A DNA stretch of 64,000 bases from GCA-2862585 sp036340235 (GTDB taxonomy: Bacteria; Bacteroidota; Bacteroidia; Flavobacteriales; UBA7312), in NCBI GenBank assembly GCA_036340235.1, contig JAYYZE010000036.1, forward strand, positions 120,842-184,841, written 5' to 3'. A program made the translations under genes and the position numbers. The notes beneath the pieces were generated by a model that saw nothing but the letters and a program-made list of their open reading frames with translations, was not told where the DNA came from and did not search any database. Numbering within the stretch: position 1 is the stretch's first letter; the number at the start of each line of letters is the position of its first letter. Of the stretch, positions 15,526 to 23,788 are shown piece by piece.

Positions 15526-16292
15526 TGGATGTAAATAAAAACACATATATTTTTGGTTTTGCGGCCATAATGGTTGTTTTAGTAGCTTCCTTGTTGTCGA
15601 CAGCAGCTATCAGCCTAAAGCCCTTGCAGGACATAAACATAGAAGCTGAAAAAAAACAAAATATTCTCACTACTTTAGGTATTGAGGTAACTAGAGAGGA
15701 AGCGGCTGATATCTATAAGCAAAAAATCACTAACTCTTATGTCATTGATGACAAAGGTCAGGTGGTGGATGGCGATGCATTTACTATCGATTTAGGAAAA
15801 GAGCTTAAGAAAGATAAGTCAGAACAGGTCTTTCCCATATTCGAAAGTGAAGATAACGGTTCCACATCTTACATAATTCCATTAAGAGGAAAGGGACTTT
15901 GGGGACCGATTTGGGGGTATTTAGCTTTAAAGGATGATATGAGTACCATTTCAGGTGCTGTTTTTGATCACAAGTCAGAAACACCTGGCTTAGGGGCCGA
16001 GATATCATTGTCATGGTTCCAAGAGCCATTTATTGGAAAGCAATTGTTTGATGGTACAGAGTTTAAATCGGTTACTGTTGTTAAAGGAGGTGCTTCCGAA
16101 GACGATATGCACGGTGTTGATGGAATATCTGGAGGTACTATTACTGCCGACGGTGTTACTGACATGTTACAAGAACGATTGACTAACTATCTTCCTTTTA
16201 TGATGGCTAAAATGAATACCATTCAAGAACTGGAAGTTGATAGTACATTGTCTGATACAACAGCTATTTACACATTAAATAATTTACAATAA
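15525..16292 (+). CDS. nqrC: Na+-translocating NADH:quinone reductase subunit C
   Basis: This 255-residue protein has one N-terminal transmembrane helix (about residues 8-30) and a periplasmic FMN-binding domain. The covalent FMN site is DGISGGTIT, with Thr205 as the acceptor for ApbE, and GLWGPIWGYLAL and SETPGLGAEIS are the usual domain motifs. Start and stop codons overlap those of nqrB and nqrD by one base each. Confidence 0.97.
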   Translation: MDVNKNTYIFGFAAIMVVLVASLLSTAAISLKPLQDINIEAEKKQNILTTLGIEVTREEAADIYKQKITNSYVIDDKGQVVDGDAFTIDLGKELKKDKSEQVFPIFESEDNGSTSYIIPLRGKGLWGPIWGYLALKDDMSTISGAVFDHKSETPGLGAEISLSWFQEPFIGKQLFDGTEFKSVTVVKGGASEDDMHGVDGISGGTITADGVTDMLQERLTNYLPFMMAKMNTIQELEVDSTLSDTTAIYTLNNLQ

Positions 16293-16939
16293 TGAGTAAT
16301 AAAAAAGAATCTTTGTTTTCTGCCAAAAACAGAAAATTAATTACGGATCCATTAAACGACAACAACCCTGTAACAACGCAAGTTTTAGGAATTTGTTCTG
16401 CTTTAGCAATTACCGTTCAACTCAAACCCGCTGTGGTTATGGCCATATCAGTTATTGTAGTAATGTGTGTGGCTAACGTGGTGGTATCACTGATGCGAAA
16501 CTTAATCCCTTCTAGAATTCGAATTATTGTACAGCTAGTCGTTATTGCTACACTGGTTATTTTAGTTGATCAAGTACTAAGAGCTTTTGTGTATGATGTT
16601 AGCAAGGAGCTATCTGTTTTTGTTGGTCTCATTATTACTAACTGTATCATCATGGGTCGTTTAGAGGCCTTTGCTTTAGGAAACAAACCTTGGAAGTCAT
16701 TTTTAGATGGCTTGGGTAACGCCTTTGGTTATGGATGGATTTTAATAGCCGTGGCCTTTTTTAGAGAGTTACTTGGGGCTGGTACTTTGTACGGCTATCC
16801 AGTATTGGAAAAGCTAGGACTCTACGAATTAGGGTATGAAAATAATGGAATGATGATTTTGCCCCCAATGGCACTCGTTACTGTAGGTGTCATTATATGG
16901 ATACAACGATATAAAAACAGAGATTTGATTGAATCCTAA
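16292..16939 (+). CDS. nqrD: Na+-translocating NADH:quinone reductase subunit D
   Basis: This 215-residue integral membrane subunit of the RnfA/RnfE/NqrD family has six hydrophobic segments. DPLNDNNPVTTQVLGICSALAIT at the N-terminus and the VGLIITNCIIMGRLEAFA segment contain the conserved Cys residues that bind the intramembrane Fe-S centre shared with NqrE. It lies between nqrC (one-base overlap) and nqrE (12-base gap). Confidence 0.97.
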   Translation: MSNKKESLFSAKNRKLITDPLNDNNPVTTQVLGICSALAITVQLKPAVVMAISVIVVMCVANVVVSLMRNLIPSRIRIIVQLVVIATLVILVDQVLRAFVYDVSKELSVFVGLIITNCIIMGRLEAFALGNKPWKSFLDGLGNAFGYGWILIAVAFFRELLGAGTLYGYPVLEKLGLYELGYENNGMMILPPMALVTVGVIIWIQRYKNRDLIES

Positions 16940-16951
16940 ACAATTAAGATT

Positions 16952-17569
16952 ATGCAAGAATTAGTAAACATTTTCATCAAGTCAATTTTTATTGACAATA
17001 TGATATTCGCCTATTTTCTAGGAATGTGTTCTTATTTGGCAGTTTCAAAAACTGTAAAAACTTCAGTTGGGATGGGTTTTGCCGTTATCTTTGTTTTGGG
17101 CTTTACAATTCCTATAAACTTTTTATTGGAGAACTATGTTCTTAAACAGGGCGCGCTAACATGGCTCAATCCAAGCTTTGTCGACGTAGACCTAAGCTTT
17201 TTAAGTTTCATAATGTTCATTGCTGTTATTGCCTCTATGGTTCAGTTGGTAGAGATGATTGTCGAAAAGTTTTCTCCATCATTGTACGGCTCTTTGGGAA
17301 TATTCCTTCCTCTAATTGCTGTTAATTGTGCCATTTTGGGTGGTTCTTTATTTATGCAAGAGCGTGCATACACATCTATTGTTGAAGCTACAGTATTTGG
17401 TTTAGGATCTGGAATAGGTTGGTTTTTGGCTATAGTAGCCATTGCCGCTATCAGAGAAAAAATACGTTATTCACATGTTCCTGCACCTCTAAGAGGATTG
17501 GGAATTACGTTCATTATAACTGGATTGATGGGAATAGCCTTTATGAGCTTTATGGGTATAAAATTATAA
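16952..17569 (+). CDS. nqrE: Na+-translocating NADH:quinone reductase subunit E
   Basis: This 205-residue integral membrane subunit is the partner of NqrD. LGMCSYLAVSKTVKTSVGMG and PLIAVNCAILGGSLFM carry the conserved Cys ligands of the NqrD/E iron-sulfur centre. It has six predicted helices, and the AAIREKIRYSHVPAPLRGLGI motif near the end is diagnostic. nqrF follows after 15 bases. Confidence 0.97.
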   Translation: MQELVNIFIKSIFIDNMIFAYFLGMCSYLAVSKTVKTSVGMGFAVIFVLGFTIPINFLLENYVLKQGALTWLNPSFVDVDLSFLSFIMFIAVIASMVQLVEMIVEKFSPSLYGSLGIFLPLIAVNCAILGGSLFMQERAYTSIVEATVFGLGSGIGWFLAIVAIAAIREKIRYSHVPAPLRGLGITFIITGLMGIAFMSFMGIKL

Positions 17570-17584
17570 TTTCTAAAACAGACA

Positions 17585-18892
17585 ATGATAGTATTAAGTA
17601 CAACAACCATAGTTTCAAGTATCGCCATCTTCTTGTTTATGATAATGGCATTAGTTAGCATTCTATTATTTGCTAAAGCAAAGTTGATGCCAGCAGGAAA
17701 AGTAAAAATCTCAATCAATGGCGAAAAAGAAATTGAAGTAGATGGTGGTTCGACACTGTTGACGACTTTAAGTAATGAGGGTATATTTCTGCCATCTGCA
17801 TGTGGTGGTGGTGGCACTTGTATTCAGTGCACCTGTCAAGTTCATTCTGGCGGTGGAAGTATTTTGCCAACAGAAGAACCCCATTTTTCTAAAAAACAAA
17901 TTTCGAACGATTATCGACTAGGTTGCCAAGTGAAAGTCAAGGAGGATATGCAAATCAGTATACCTGAAGAAGTCTTTGGTGTTAAGAAATGGGAAGCTAC
18001 CGTTGTTTCCAACTATAATGTGGCCTCTTTTATCAAAGAATTTATTGTCGAGATTCCCGAGGATATGCCTTACGAAGCAGGTGGGTATATACAGATTGAA
18101 ATTCCTGATTGTGAAATCAACTATTCAGACATCGACATTACAGCTCATCCAAAAGAACACCCCGGAGAAGAGGAGAAGTTTAAGCTTGAGTGGGATAAGT
18201 TTGGTCTATGGCCATTAAAGATGAAAAACGACGAAGAAGTTGTAAGAGCATATTCAATGGCTTCATATCCTGCAGAAGGTCGAAAAATTATGTTGAATGT
18301 TCGTGTTGCCACACCACCATGGGATAGAGCCAAAAACGATTGGGCAGATGTAAACCCAGGAGTCGCATCTTCGTATATCTTTAGTCGTAAGCCAGGTGAT
18401 AAAGTAACTATTTCTGGGCCCTATGGTGAATTTTTCATAAATAATTCGGAAGCAGAAATGTTATACATTGGTGGTGGTGCTGGAATGGCCCCAATGCGTT
18501 CGCACCTGTATGAGCTATTCAAGACATTAAAAACAGGTCGTAAAGTAAGTTATTGGTATGGTGGGCGTTCCAAAAGAGAGTTGTTTTATCTCGATCATTT
18601 TTATAGTCTTGAAAAAGAATTTCCAAACTTTAATTTTGAGCTAGTTCTTTCAGAGCCCTTGGAAGAAGATAATTGGAAGGAAAAGAAAGATTTAAACGAT
18701 AAAGAAGGTGATGGTTTTTTAGGTTTTGTTCATCAAGCAGTTATTGATCAATATTTGAGTAAGCACGAGGCACCAGAAGATATTGAATTATACTTCTGTG
18801 GTCCACCACTGATGAATCAGGCCGTATTGAAAATGGCTGACGATTGGGGTATTCCTGATGAGAATGTCCGATTTGATGATTTTGGTGGCTAA
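17585..18892 (+). CDS. nqrF: Na+-translocating NADH:quinone reductase subunit F
   Basis: This 435-residue electron-input subunit has one N-terminal helix (about residues 8-30). A 2Fe-2S ferredoxin domain follows, with ligands Cys73, Cys79, Cys82 and Cys114 (SACGGGGTCIQC and LGCQV). Next is a ferredoxin-reductase-type FAD domain (VVRAYSMASYP) and an NADH-binding domain (YIGGGAGMAPMRSH, ELYFCGPPLMN). It is the last gene of the operon, with a strong terminator 25 bases after its stop. Confidence 0.97.
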   Translation: MIVLSTTTIVSSIAIFLFMIMALVSILLFAKAKLMPAGKVKISINGEKEIEVDGGSTLLTTLSNEGIFLPSACGGGGTCIQCTCQVHSGGGSILPTEEPHFSKKQISNDYRLGCQVKVKEDMQISIPEEVFGVKKWEATVVSNYNVASFIKEFIVEIPEDMPYEAGGYIQIEIPDCEINYSDIDITAHPKEHPGEEEKFKLEWDKFGLWPLKMKNDEEVVRAYSMASYPAEGRKIMLNVRVATPPWDRAKNDWADVNPGVASSYIFSRKPGDKVTISGPYGEFFINNSEAEMLYIGGGAGMAPMRSHLYELFKTLKTGRKVSYWYGGRSKRELFYLDHFYSLEKEFPNFNFELVLSEPLEEDNWKEKKDLNDKEGDGFLGFVHQAVIDQYLSKHEAPEDIELYFCGPPLMNQAVLKMADDWGIPDENVRFDDFGG

Positions 18893-18916
18893 TTATCAGT
18901 ATTTGATTTATTCTTA

Positions 18917-18947
18917 AAAGCCCGATTTTATCGGGCTTTATTTTTTC
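18917..18947 (+). terminator. Rho-independent terminator of the nqr operon
   Basis: AAAGCCCGA (18917-18925) and TCGGGCTTT (18931-18939) form a perfect nine-pair stem with a five-base loop, followed by ATTTTTTCT. It also lies just beyond the 3' end of the DUF1801 pseudogene on the other strand. Confidence 0.9.
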
Positions 18948-18957
18948 TATTTATAAT

Positions 18958-19401
18958 GCTGTTTTCATAAATAGTAATCCATTTATTTGCAGATATTTTT
19001 GTAAATAGAATGATAATTAGTTCAAATAGTATATAGTCTAAGTATTTAAAGCGAATACAACTTTAACCCATGTCTAGCTTCCGATTGTTAGATTGGCTAT
19101 ATTCGGTTTGTCACCATTTTAATAATTCTAAATCGGAAAAAATACCCATTTGTTATAAACCAATGAAATGTTTTTGCGATGCTAAACTCATAAAGGGTAG
19201 AGGTAAATCTGGCGATGTATGATATTCTTAAGGATAAATTGAATGAGGAATTACCCAGCTGGGCATGCCATAATTTAATACTTCTTTAAATTCATTGGGG
19301 ATATTATTATTTATAATTTCTCTAAGTCGGTTCATGGTATCTTTTCTTTCATCTGGAATATTTTGAAAGTATTCTTGTACAGAATTGACAATTATTTTCA
19401 T
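18958..19401 (-). pseudogene. DUF1801-family gene inactivated by four in-frame stop codons
   Basis: Reading leftwards from the ATG at 19401, one frame translates across about 148 codons and resembles DUF1801 (YdhG-like) proteins throughout: VQEYFQNIPDERKDTMNRL, NYGMPSWVIPHSIYP, PDLPLPFMSLASQKHFIGL, QMGIF, RKLDMG, SCIRF. It is interrupted by TAA at 19228-19230, TAA at 19153-19155, TGA at 19111-19113 and TAA at 19063-19065. No frameshift is needed to follow the family, so decay appears to be by point mutation. It occupies most of the 554-base gap between nqrF and apbE; the rest is the nqr terminator and the apbE promoter. Confidence 0.8.
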
Positions 19402-19434
19402 GCTTGTATGTATTTAGTTAGCCTATAAATGTAT

Positions 19435-19442
19435 TATTTTTG
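19435..19442 (+). promoter_or_regulatory. -7 element of apbE, four bases from ATG
   Basis: TATTTTTG is a perfect TAnnTTTG match. Only four bases separate it from the apbE ATG at 19447, which predicts a leaderless or near-leaderless mRNA. Confidence 0.6.
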
Positions 19443-19446
19443 ACCT

Positions 19447-20439
19447 ATGAAATATCTACTTTTTCTTATTATCATCGTTTTCTGTTCATGTCATCAAAAA
19501 AACCAGTCATTAGTCACTAATTATGGCTTTGCCCAAGGAACAAGCTATTCCATCAAATATATGAGTGATGGCTATGATTTTCATTCGCAAATCGATAGTT
19601 TATTTTTAGAAGTTGACTCCTCTCTTTCCACATACGTTGATTTTTCTATCGTTAGCCAGTTAAACAGTGGTGATACCTTAGTTTTATTAGATTCTCATTT
19701 TGTAAATGTTTTTAATGGTGCAGTTTTGGTCTCTTCACAAACAAATGGATTATTCGATTGTACAGTAGCTCCACTAGTCAATGCTTGGGGCTTTGGTCCA
19801 AAACAAATAGAGTTAAAAATAGATAGCTCTCAAATAGACGATATTGCAAAAAAAATTGGCTATCAAAAGGTGATTATAAAAAACGATAGCTTGATTTCTA
19901 ATCCTGAGCAGTTATCCTTAGACTTCAATGCCATTGCACAAGGGTATACTGTGGATCTGATTGCGCGTTTTTTAGAATCCAAAAACATAACCAATTACTT
20001 AGTTGAAGTTGGTGGTGAACTTCGATCAAAAGGACTAAATGCTATGCGTAAAAAGTGGCTAATAGGCATTGACAAGCCTACTAACGATATTGACAGAAAC
20101 GACCGTTTTCAAGTCAAGGTACATCTATCCAATCAGTCCTTAGCAACCTCTGGTAATTATAGGCGATATTATGAGAATGAAGGTCAACTTTTCTCTCATA
20201 CTATTCATCCTAAAACAGGCTTCCCGGTAAAACATTCTCTTTTGAGTGCAACGGTGATTACCAACGATTGCATGATGGCCGACGCTTATGCCACGGCCTT
20301 TATGGTTATGGGCGTAAAAGAAACCCAACAATTTTTACAAAACCGTTCAGACATACAGTGTATGTTAATTTACACAGATAGAAATAAGAAATGGAAGAGC
20401 TGGTATTCAGATGGTTTTGATGAGCTACTTGTTAAGTAG
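19447..20439 (+). CDS. apbE: FAD:protein FMN transferase ApbE (lipoprotein)
   Basis: This 330-residue exported protein has an N-terminal lipoprotein signal (hydrophobic run then FCSC, Cys15). It transfers FMN from FAD to Thr residues of target proteins outside the membrane. DFNAIAQGYTVD, VEVGGELRSKG, LATSGNYR, SHTIHPKTGFP and ADAYATAFMVMG are ApbE family motifs. The location next to nqrABCDEF identifies its clients as NqrB Thr211 and NqrC Thr205. It has its own promoter, so it is not strictly co-transcribed with nqr, whose terminator and a pseudogene lie between. Confidence 0.95.
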   Translation: MKYLLFLIIIVFCSCHQKNQSLVTNYGFAQGTSYSIKYMSDGYDFHSQIDSLFLEVDSSLSTYVDFSIVSQLNSGDTLVLLDSHFVNVFNGAVLVSSQTNGLFDCTVAPLVNAWGFGPKQIELKIDSSQIDDIAKKIGYQKVIIKNDSLISNPEQLSLDFNAIAQGYTVDLIARFLESKNITNYLVEVGGELRSKGLNAMRKKWLIGIDKPTNDIDRNDRFQVKVHLSNQSLATSGNYRRYYENEGQLFSHTIHPKTGFPVKHSLLSATVITNDCMMADAYATAFMVMGVKETQQFLQNRSDIQCMLIYTDRNKKWKSWYSDGFDELLVK

Positions 20440-20446
20440 CCGGTTC

Positions 20447-20632
20447 TTACTTTTTACACTGCTCCTCTGGCGAGGCGCCACAAAAACTACAATTTTCACC
20501 ATCTTTGTTTAAAAAAGGACTATTACTGGCGCAAGTGCCAGAAAACTTACCATCTTTTTTGACAATAATTTTAATAGCAATTCCAGCAAAACCTAAAACT
20601 AGTAAAACTAGAGCTAAAAGATAGACTTCCAT
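20447..20632 (-). CDS. Small single-helix Cys protein, candidate NqrM-type NQR maturation factor
   Basis: This 61-residue protein has one N-terminal transmembrane helix (residues 3-24), the sequence KKDGKFSGTCASN, then further cysteines at 48, 51 and 59 (CSFCGASPEEQC). This layout parallels NqrM (DUF539) of Vibrio, a one-helix protein with a GSCGG motif and a C-terminal Cys cluster that is needed to insert iron into NqrD/E. Sequence identity is limited, so the link rests on layout and on its place beside apbE and nqr. I start at the ATG at 20632 because the upstream TTG overlaps a perfect -7 box. Conserved Bacteroidota proteins of this type are usually annotated as membrane or secreted protein. 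Confidence 0.6.
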   Translation of the reverse strand: MEVYLLALVLLVLGFAGIAIKIIVKKDGKFSGTCASNSPFLNKDGENCSFCGASPEEQCKK

Positions 20633-20650
20633 ATCAACTTGATTAGATTG

Positions 20651-20658
20651 CAAAGATA
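20651..20658 (-). promoter_or_regulatory. -7 element of the small Cys protein gene
   Basis: TATCTTTG on the minus strand is a perfect consensus match 18 bases before the ATG at 20632. It lies back to back with the mazG -7 element (20673-20680). Confidence 0.6.
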
Positions 20659-20672
20659 TAAATTTGATATGC

Positions 20673-20680
20673 TATTTTTG
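20673..20680 (+). promoter_or_regulatory. -7 element of mazG
   Basis: TATTTTTG is a perfect TAnnTTTG match, 17 bases before the ATG at 20698. Confidence 0.6.
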
Positions 20681-20697
20681 TAAAAAAATAACAAAAC

Positions 20698-21462
20698 ATG
20701 GATGCTCGATTAATCGCCTTTGAACGCCTATTAAATATTATGGATGATCTTCGCGAAAATTGCCCTTGGGATAAAAAACAAACCATTGACAGCTTGCGTT
20801 ACCTCACCATAGAAGAAGTCTATGAATTATCCGATGCCATTATAAACAATGATTTGGATGAAATAAAAAAGGAATTGGGTGATATTATGCTTCATTTGGT
20901 ATTTTATGCTAAGATTGCAACTGAGAAGAAGGTATTTGACATAACCGACGTACTGAATGGTGTTTGCGAAAAACTCATTTATAGGCATCCGCATATTTAC
21001 GGAGACGTTAAAGTCAGTAGTGAAGAAGATGTAAAAGCAAATTGGGAAAAACTCAAGCTAAAGAAAGGAAAACAGTCTGTTTTACAAGGTGTGCCTCATT
21101 CTCTACCCGCTATGGTAAAAGCCATAAGAATACAAGAAAAAGCACGTGGAATAGGATTTGATTGGGATAACAAAGAACAAGTGTGGGAAAAGGTTGAGGA
21201 AGAGCTTAATGAGCTAAAGGAAGAAGTCGAAAAAAAGGATCTACAAAGAACACAAGAGGAGTTTGGTGATTTACTGTTTTCTTTGATTAATTATGCTCGT
21301 TTCTTGAGAGTCAATCCTGAAGATGCTTTGGAAAAAACGAACAAAAAGTTTATGAAACGATTTCAATACATGGAAGAGAAAGTGGCTATAAACGGACTTG
21401 AAATTTCTAGTCTGAGCTTGTCTGAAATGGATCGCTATTGGAATGAAGCCAAATCTATTTAG
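20698..21462 (+). CDS. mazG: Nucleoside triphosphate pyrophosphohydrolase MazG
   Basis: This 254-residue cytosolic enzyme hydrolyses NTPs or dNTPs to monophosphate and pyrophosphate and serves as house-cleaning. Two MazG repeats are visible. The first (about residues 10-115) has CPWDKKQTIDSL and EEVYELSDAI with the metal-binding ExxE..ExxD pattern. The second (about 145-235) has GFDWDN and EELNELKEEV..EEFGDLLFSLINYAR. Its last eight bases overlap the 3' end of the convergent permease gene. Confidence 0.95.
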   Translation: MDARLIAFERLLNIMDDLRENCPWDKKQTIDSLRYLTIEEVYELSDAIINNDLDEIKKELGDIMLHLVFYAKIATEKKVFDITDVLNGVCEKLIYRHPHIYGDVKVSSEEDVKANWEKLKLKKGKQSVLQGVPHSLPAMVKAIRIQEKARGIGFDWDNKEQVWEKVEEELNELKEEVEKKDLQRTQEEFGDLLFSLINYARFLRVNPEDALEKTNKKFMKRFQYMEEKVAINGLEISSLSLSEMDRYWNEAKSI

Positions 21463-22531
21463 GAGCTTTCTTGAGAAGAAAAACACCTAAAATAGTGAAT
21501 AATATATTAGGTATCCAAACAGCAACTATTGGAGATAAGTCACCATTTATAGCAAAGGTGGTTGACACTTGCATAAAGAGTATGTAGGCAAAGCTGATAA
21601 GTAACCCGAGCCCCAAATGCAGCCCAATACCTCCTCTTATTTTTCGCGATGCCATTGCTACCGCTACCAAGGTTAAAACGATTGTAGCGAAAGGAAAGGC
21701 GTAGCGCTTTTGTTGTTCAACCACATAAAATACTAAGTCTTTAGAGCCCTTCATTTGTTCTTCTGAAATAAATTGATTGAGTTGGTGAAAGTTCATAGTA
21801 TTAATATTATTTTTTCTTTGGTTGAAATCGTCGGGTGATAAATTAATTGATAGAGTAATTGAATCACCCTCTTCAATTTCTTCGTTCAAATGGGTTATTT
21901 TCCTCAAAAAATAATTATGGGCTATCCAGTTGTTTTTCTCTTCATTCCACTGAATGTAATTGGTAAATATTTTTTCTCTTAATACTTGATTTTCAAATTT
22001 TTCAAGTGAAAATCGGTAGCCAATGTTACGTTTGGTATTGTAGGACTGGACATAGATAAACTCTCCTGGGCTGATTTGCATATGAATATCTTTATCTCTG
22101 TTTTGGTAAGGATTTTTTATGTATTTATTTTCAAATTCTAGCCGGTTTTCGTTTGCAGGCGGAATAATAAAATTACCCAAAACGAATGATAAAAGTGCTA
22201 AGCTAATTGCAGATAATAAAAATGGTCTTAACATTCTATTAAAACTTACCCCACTAGCAAGAATGGAAATGATTTCGGTGTTGTTGGCCATTTTAGAAGT
22301 AAAGAATATTACTGCCACAAAGGTAAATAGGGGGCTGAATAGATTTCCAAAATAAGGAATGAAATTTAGGTAATAATTGAGTAAAATCTCATTTAAAGGG
22401 GCAGATTTTTCTATAAAGTCATCGATTTTTTCTGAAACGTCAAATACAACGACAATCAGAAGTATAAGAGAGATTGAAAAGAAAAAGGTTCCCAAAAACT
22501 TCTTAATAATGTACCAATCTAATTTTTGCAT
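21455..22531 (-). CDS. LptF/LptG-family lipopolysaccharide export permease
   Basis: This 358-residue YjgP/YjgQ-type permease has six transmembrane helices: three at the N-terminus (about residues 12-30, 55-80, 95-117) and three at the C-terminus (about 275-352). A periplasmic jellyroll-like region lies between. LDWYIIKKFLGTFFFS is the family N-terminus. It should form part of the LptB2FG exporter that extracts LPS from the inner membrane. Whether it is the F- or G-type subunit cannot be told. It starts two bases after the tgt stop and is probably in one transcript with tgt. Confidence 0.9.
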   Translation of the reverse strand: MQKLDWYIIKKFLGTFFFSISLILLIVVVFDVSEKIDDFIEKSAPLNEILLNYYLNFIPYFGNLFSPLFTFVAVIFFTSKMANNTEIISILASGVSFNRMLRPFLLSAISLALLSFVLGNFIIPPANENRLEFENKYIKNPYQNRDKDIHMQISPGEFIYVQSYNTKRNIGYRFSLEKFENQVLREKIFTNYIQWNEEKNNWIAHNYFLRKITHLNEEIEEGDSITLSINLSPDDFNQRKNNINTMNFHQLNQFISEEQMKGSKDLVFYVVEQQKRYAFPFATIVLTLVAVAMASRKIRGGIGLHLGLGLLISFAYILFMQVSTTFAINGDLSPIVAVWIPNILFTILGVFLLKKAPK

Positions 22532-22533
22532 GA

Positions 22534-23664
22534 TTATAATCGACGATCTAGTTTTTTGATAATTCCATTTTTCCAGTTGGTAAATGTGCCATTAGCAATA
22601 TGTACTCTAGCCTCTTCCATTAACCAAAGATAAAATCGAATATTGTGTAGTGTAGCTATTTGTTTTGCTAATAATTCGTTGACTGAAAAAAGATGTCTCA
22701 GGTATGCTTTGGAATAAAATCGGTCTACATATGAGGTGCCATTGTCGTCAATGTAAGAGAAGTCGTTAGCCCATTTCCTATTTTTAATGTTAATAGTTCC
22801 TTCGCTTGTAAATAGCATTCCATTTCGGGCATTTCTAGTCGGCATCACGCAATCAAACATATCTACTCCAAGTGCTATATTTTCAAGAAGATTAGTGGGT
22901 GTTCCTACACCCATCAGATATCGTGGTTTATTGATTGGAAGGAATTGACAAACGATATCTGTCATTTCATACATTAATTCATGAGGCTCGCCAACAGATA
23001 ATCCGCCAATGGCGTTACCTTCTCTTTCAAATGAGGCAATTTGTTCTGCCGATTGCTTTCTTAAATCTTTATATACACTACCTTGTACTATTGGAAATAA
23101 AGTTTGCTCGTAACCATACTTTGCTTCTGTATTATCAAAGCGTTCACAACAGCGTTTAAGCCATCTGTGCGTCATGAGCATGGACTTTTTGGCATATTTA
23201 AAATCACAAGGGTAGGGGGTGCATTCATCAAAAGCCATGATAATGTCTGCTCCAATTGTACGCTGAATATCCATAACGTTTTCGGGAGTAAATAAATGGT
23301 ATGAGCCATCAATATGGGACTGAAATTTAACTCCTTCTTCTTTAATTTTTCTTTTGTCAGAAAGGGAGTAGACTTGATAGCCACCACTGTCGGTCAGTAT
23401 GGGTTTTTTCCAATTCATAAATTGGTGAATGCCACCGGCTTCTTGCAAGACGTCAAGCCCAGGACGTAAGTACAAATGGTAAGTGTTTCCTAAGATAATA
23501 TGTGCTTTGGTGTCTTGATCAATTTCGTTTTGATGAACCCCTTTGACGGTGGCAGCCGTTCCAACTGGCATAAAAATGGGGGTTAAAATACTTCCATGAG
23601 CGGTGGATAGCTTTCCCAATCGAGCATTTGAAGAATCATCTGTTTTTATCAGTTCAAAATTCAT
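22534..23664 (-). CDS. tgt: tRNA-guanine(34) transglycosylase, Zn-site cysteines missing
   Basis: This 376-residue enzyme exchanges G34 for the queuine precursor preQ1 in GUN-anticodon tRNAs. Catalytic residues are present: Asp92 (DSGGYQ) and Asp271 (FDCVMPTRNARNG), plus GGLSVGEP and the AFDECTP loop. The C-terminal zinc motif, normally CxCxxC plus a distant His, reads GTSYVD at 309-314, so the three Cys are Gly, Ser and Asp; the His (340) remains. From memory, flavobacterial Tgt proteins share this change, so it is probably lineage-wide and the enzyme active. A perfect -7 element lies 14 bases upstream. Confidence 0.93.
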   Translation of the reverse strand: MNFELIKTDDSSNARLGKLSTAHGSILTPIFMPVGTAATVKGVHQNEIDQDTKAHIILGNTYHLYLRPGLDVLQEAGGIHQFMNWKKPILTDSGGYQVYSLSDKRKIKEEGVKFQSHIDGSYHLFTPENVMDIQRTIGADIIMAFDECTPYPCDFKYAKKSMLMTHRWLKRCCERFDNTEAKYGYEQTLFPIVQGSVYKDLRKQSAEQIASFEREGNAIGGLSVGEPHELMYEMTDIVCQFLPINKPRYLMGVGTPTNLLENIALGVDMFDCVMPTRNARNGMLFTSEGTINIKNRKWANDFSYIDDNGTSYVDRFYSKAYLRHLFSVNELLAKQIATLHNIRFYLWLMEEARVHIANGTFTNWKNGIIKKLDRRL

Positions 23665-23678
23665 ACATCAAATTTTGT

Positions 23679-23686
23679 CAAAGATA
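23679..23686 (-). promoter_or_regulatory. -7 element of tgt
   Basis: TATCTTTG on the minus strand is a perfect TAnnTTTG match, 14 bases before the tgt ATG at 23664. Confidence 0.6.
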
Positions 23687-23788
23687 GTTAAGTCCAAGCA
23701 TTTTAAACACAATTTATTTTGTATTGAAGATTGTAAGCTTAACTACAAATAAACATAACATTATTTTCAATTGTCGTATCATTGTGCA

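Noticed and set aside
18958..19401. Stop-codon recoding (selenocysteine, suppressor or alternative code) to explain the DUF1801 frame
   Set aside because: Both TAA and TGA occur, all other genes in the window end normally at these codons, and no SECIS-like structure was seen. A pseudogene is simpler.
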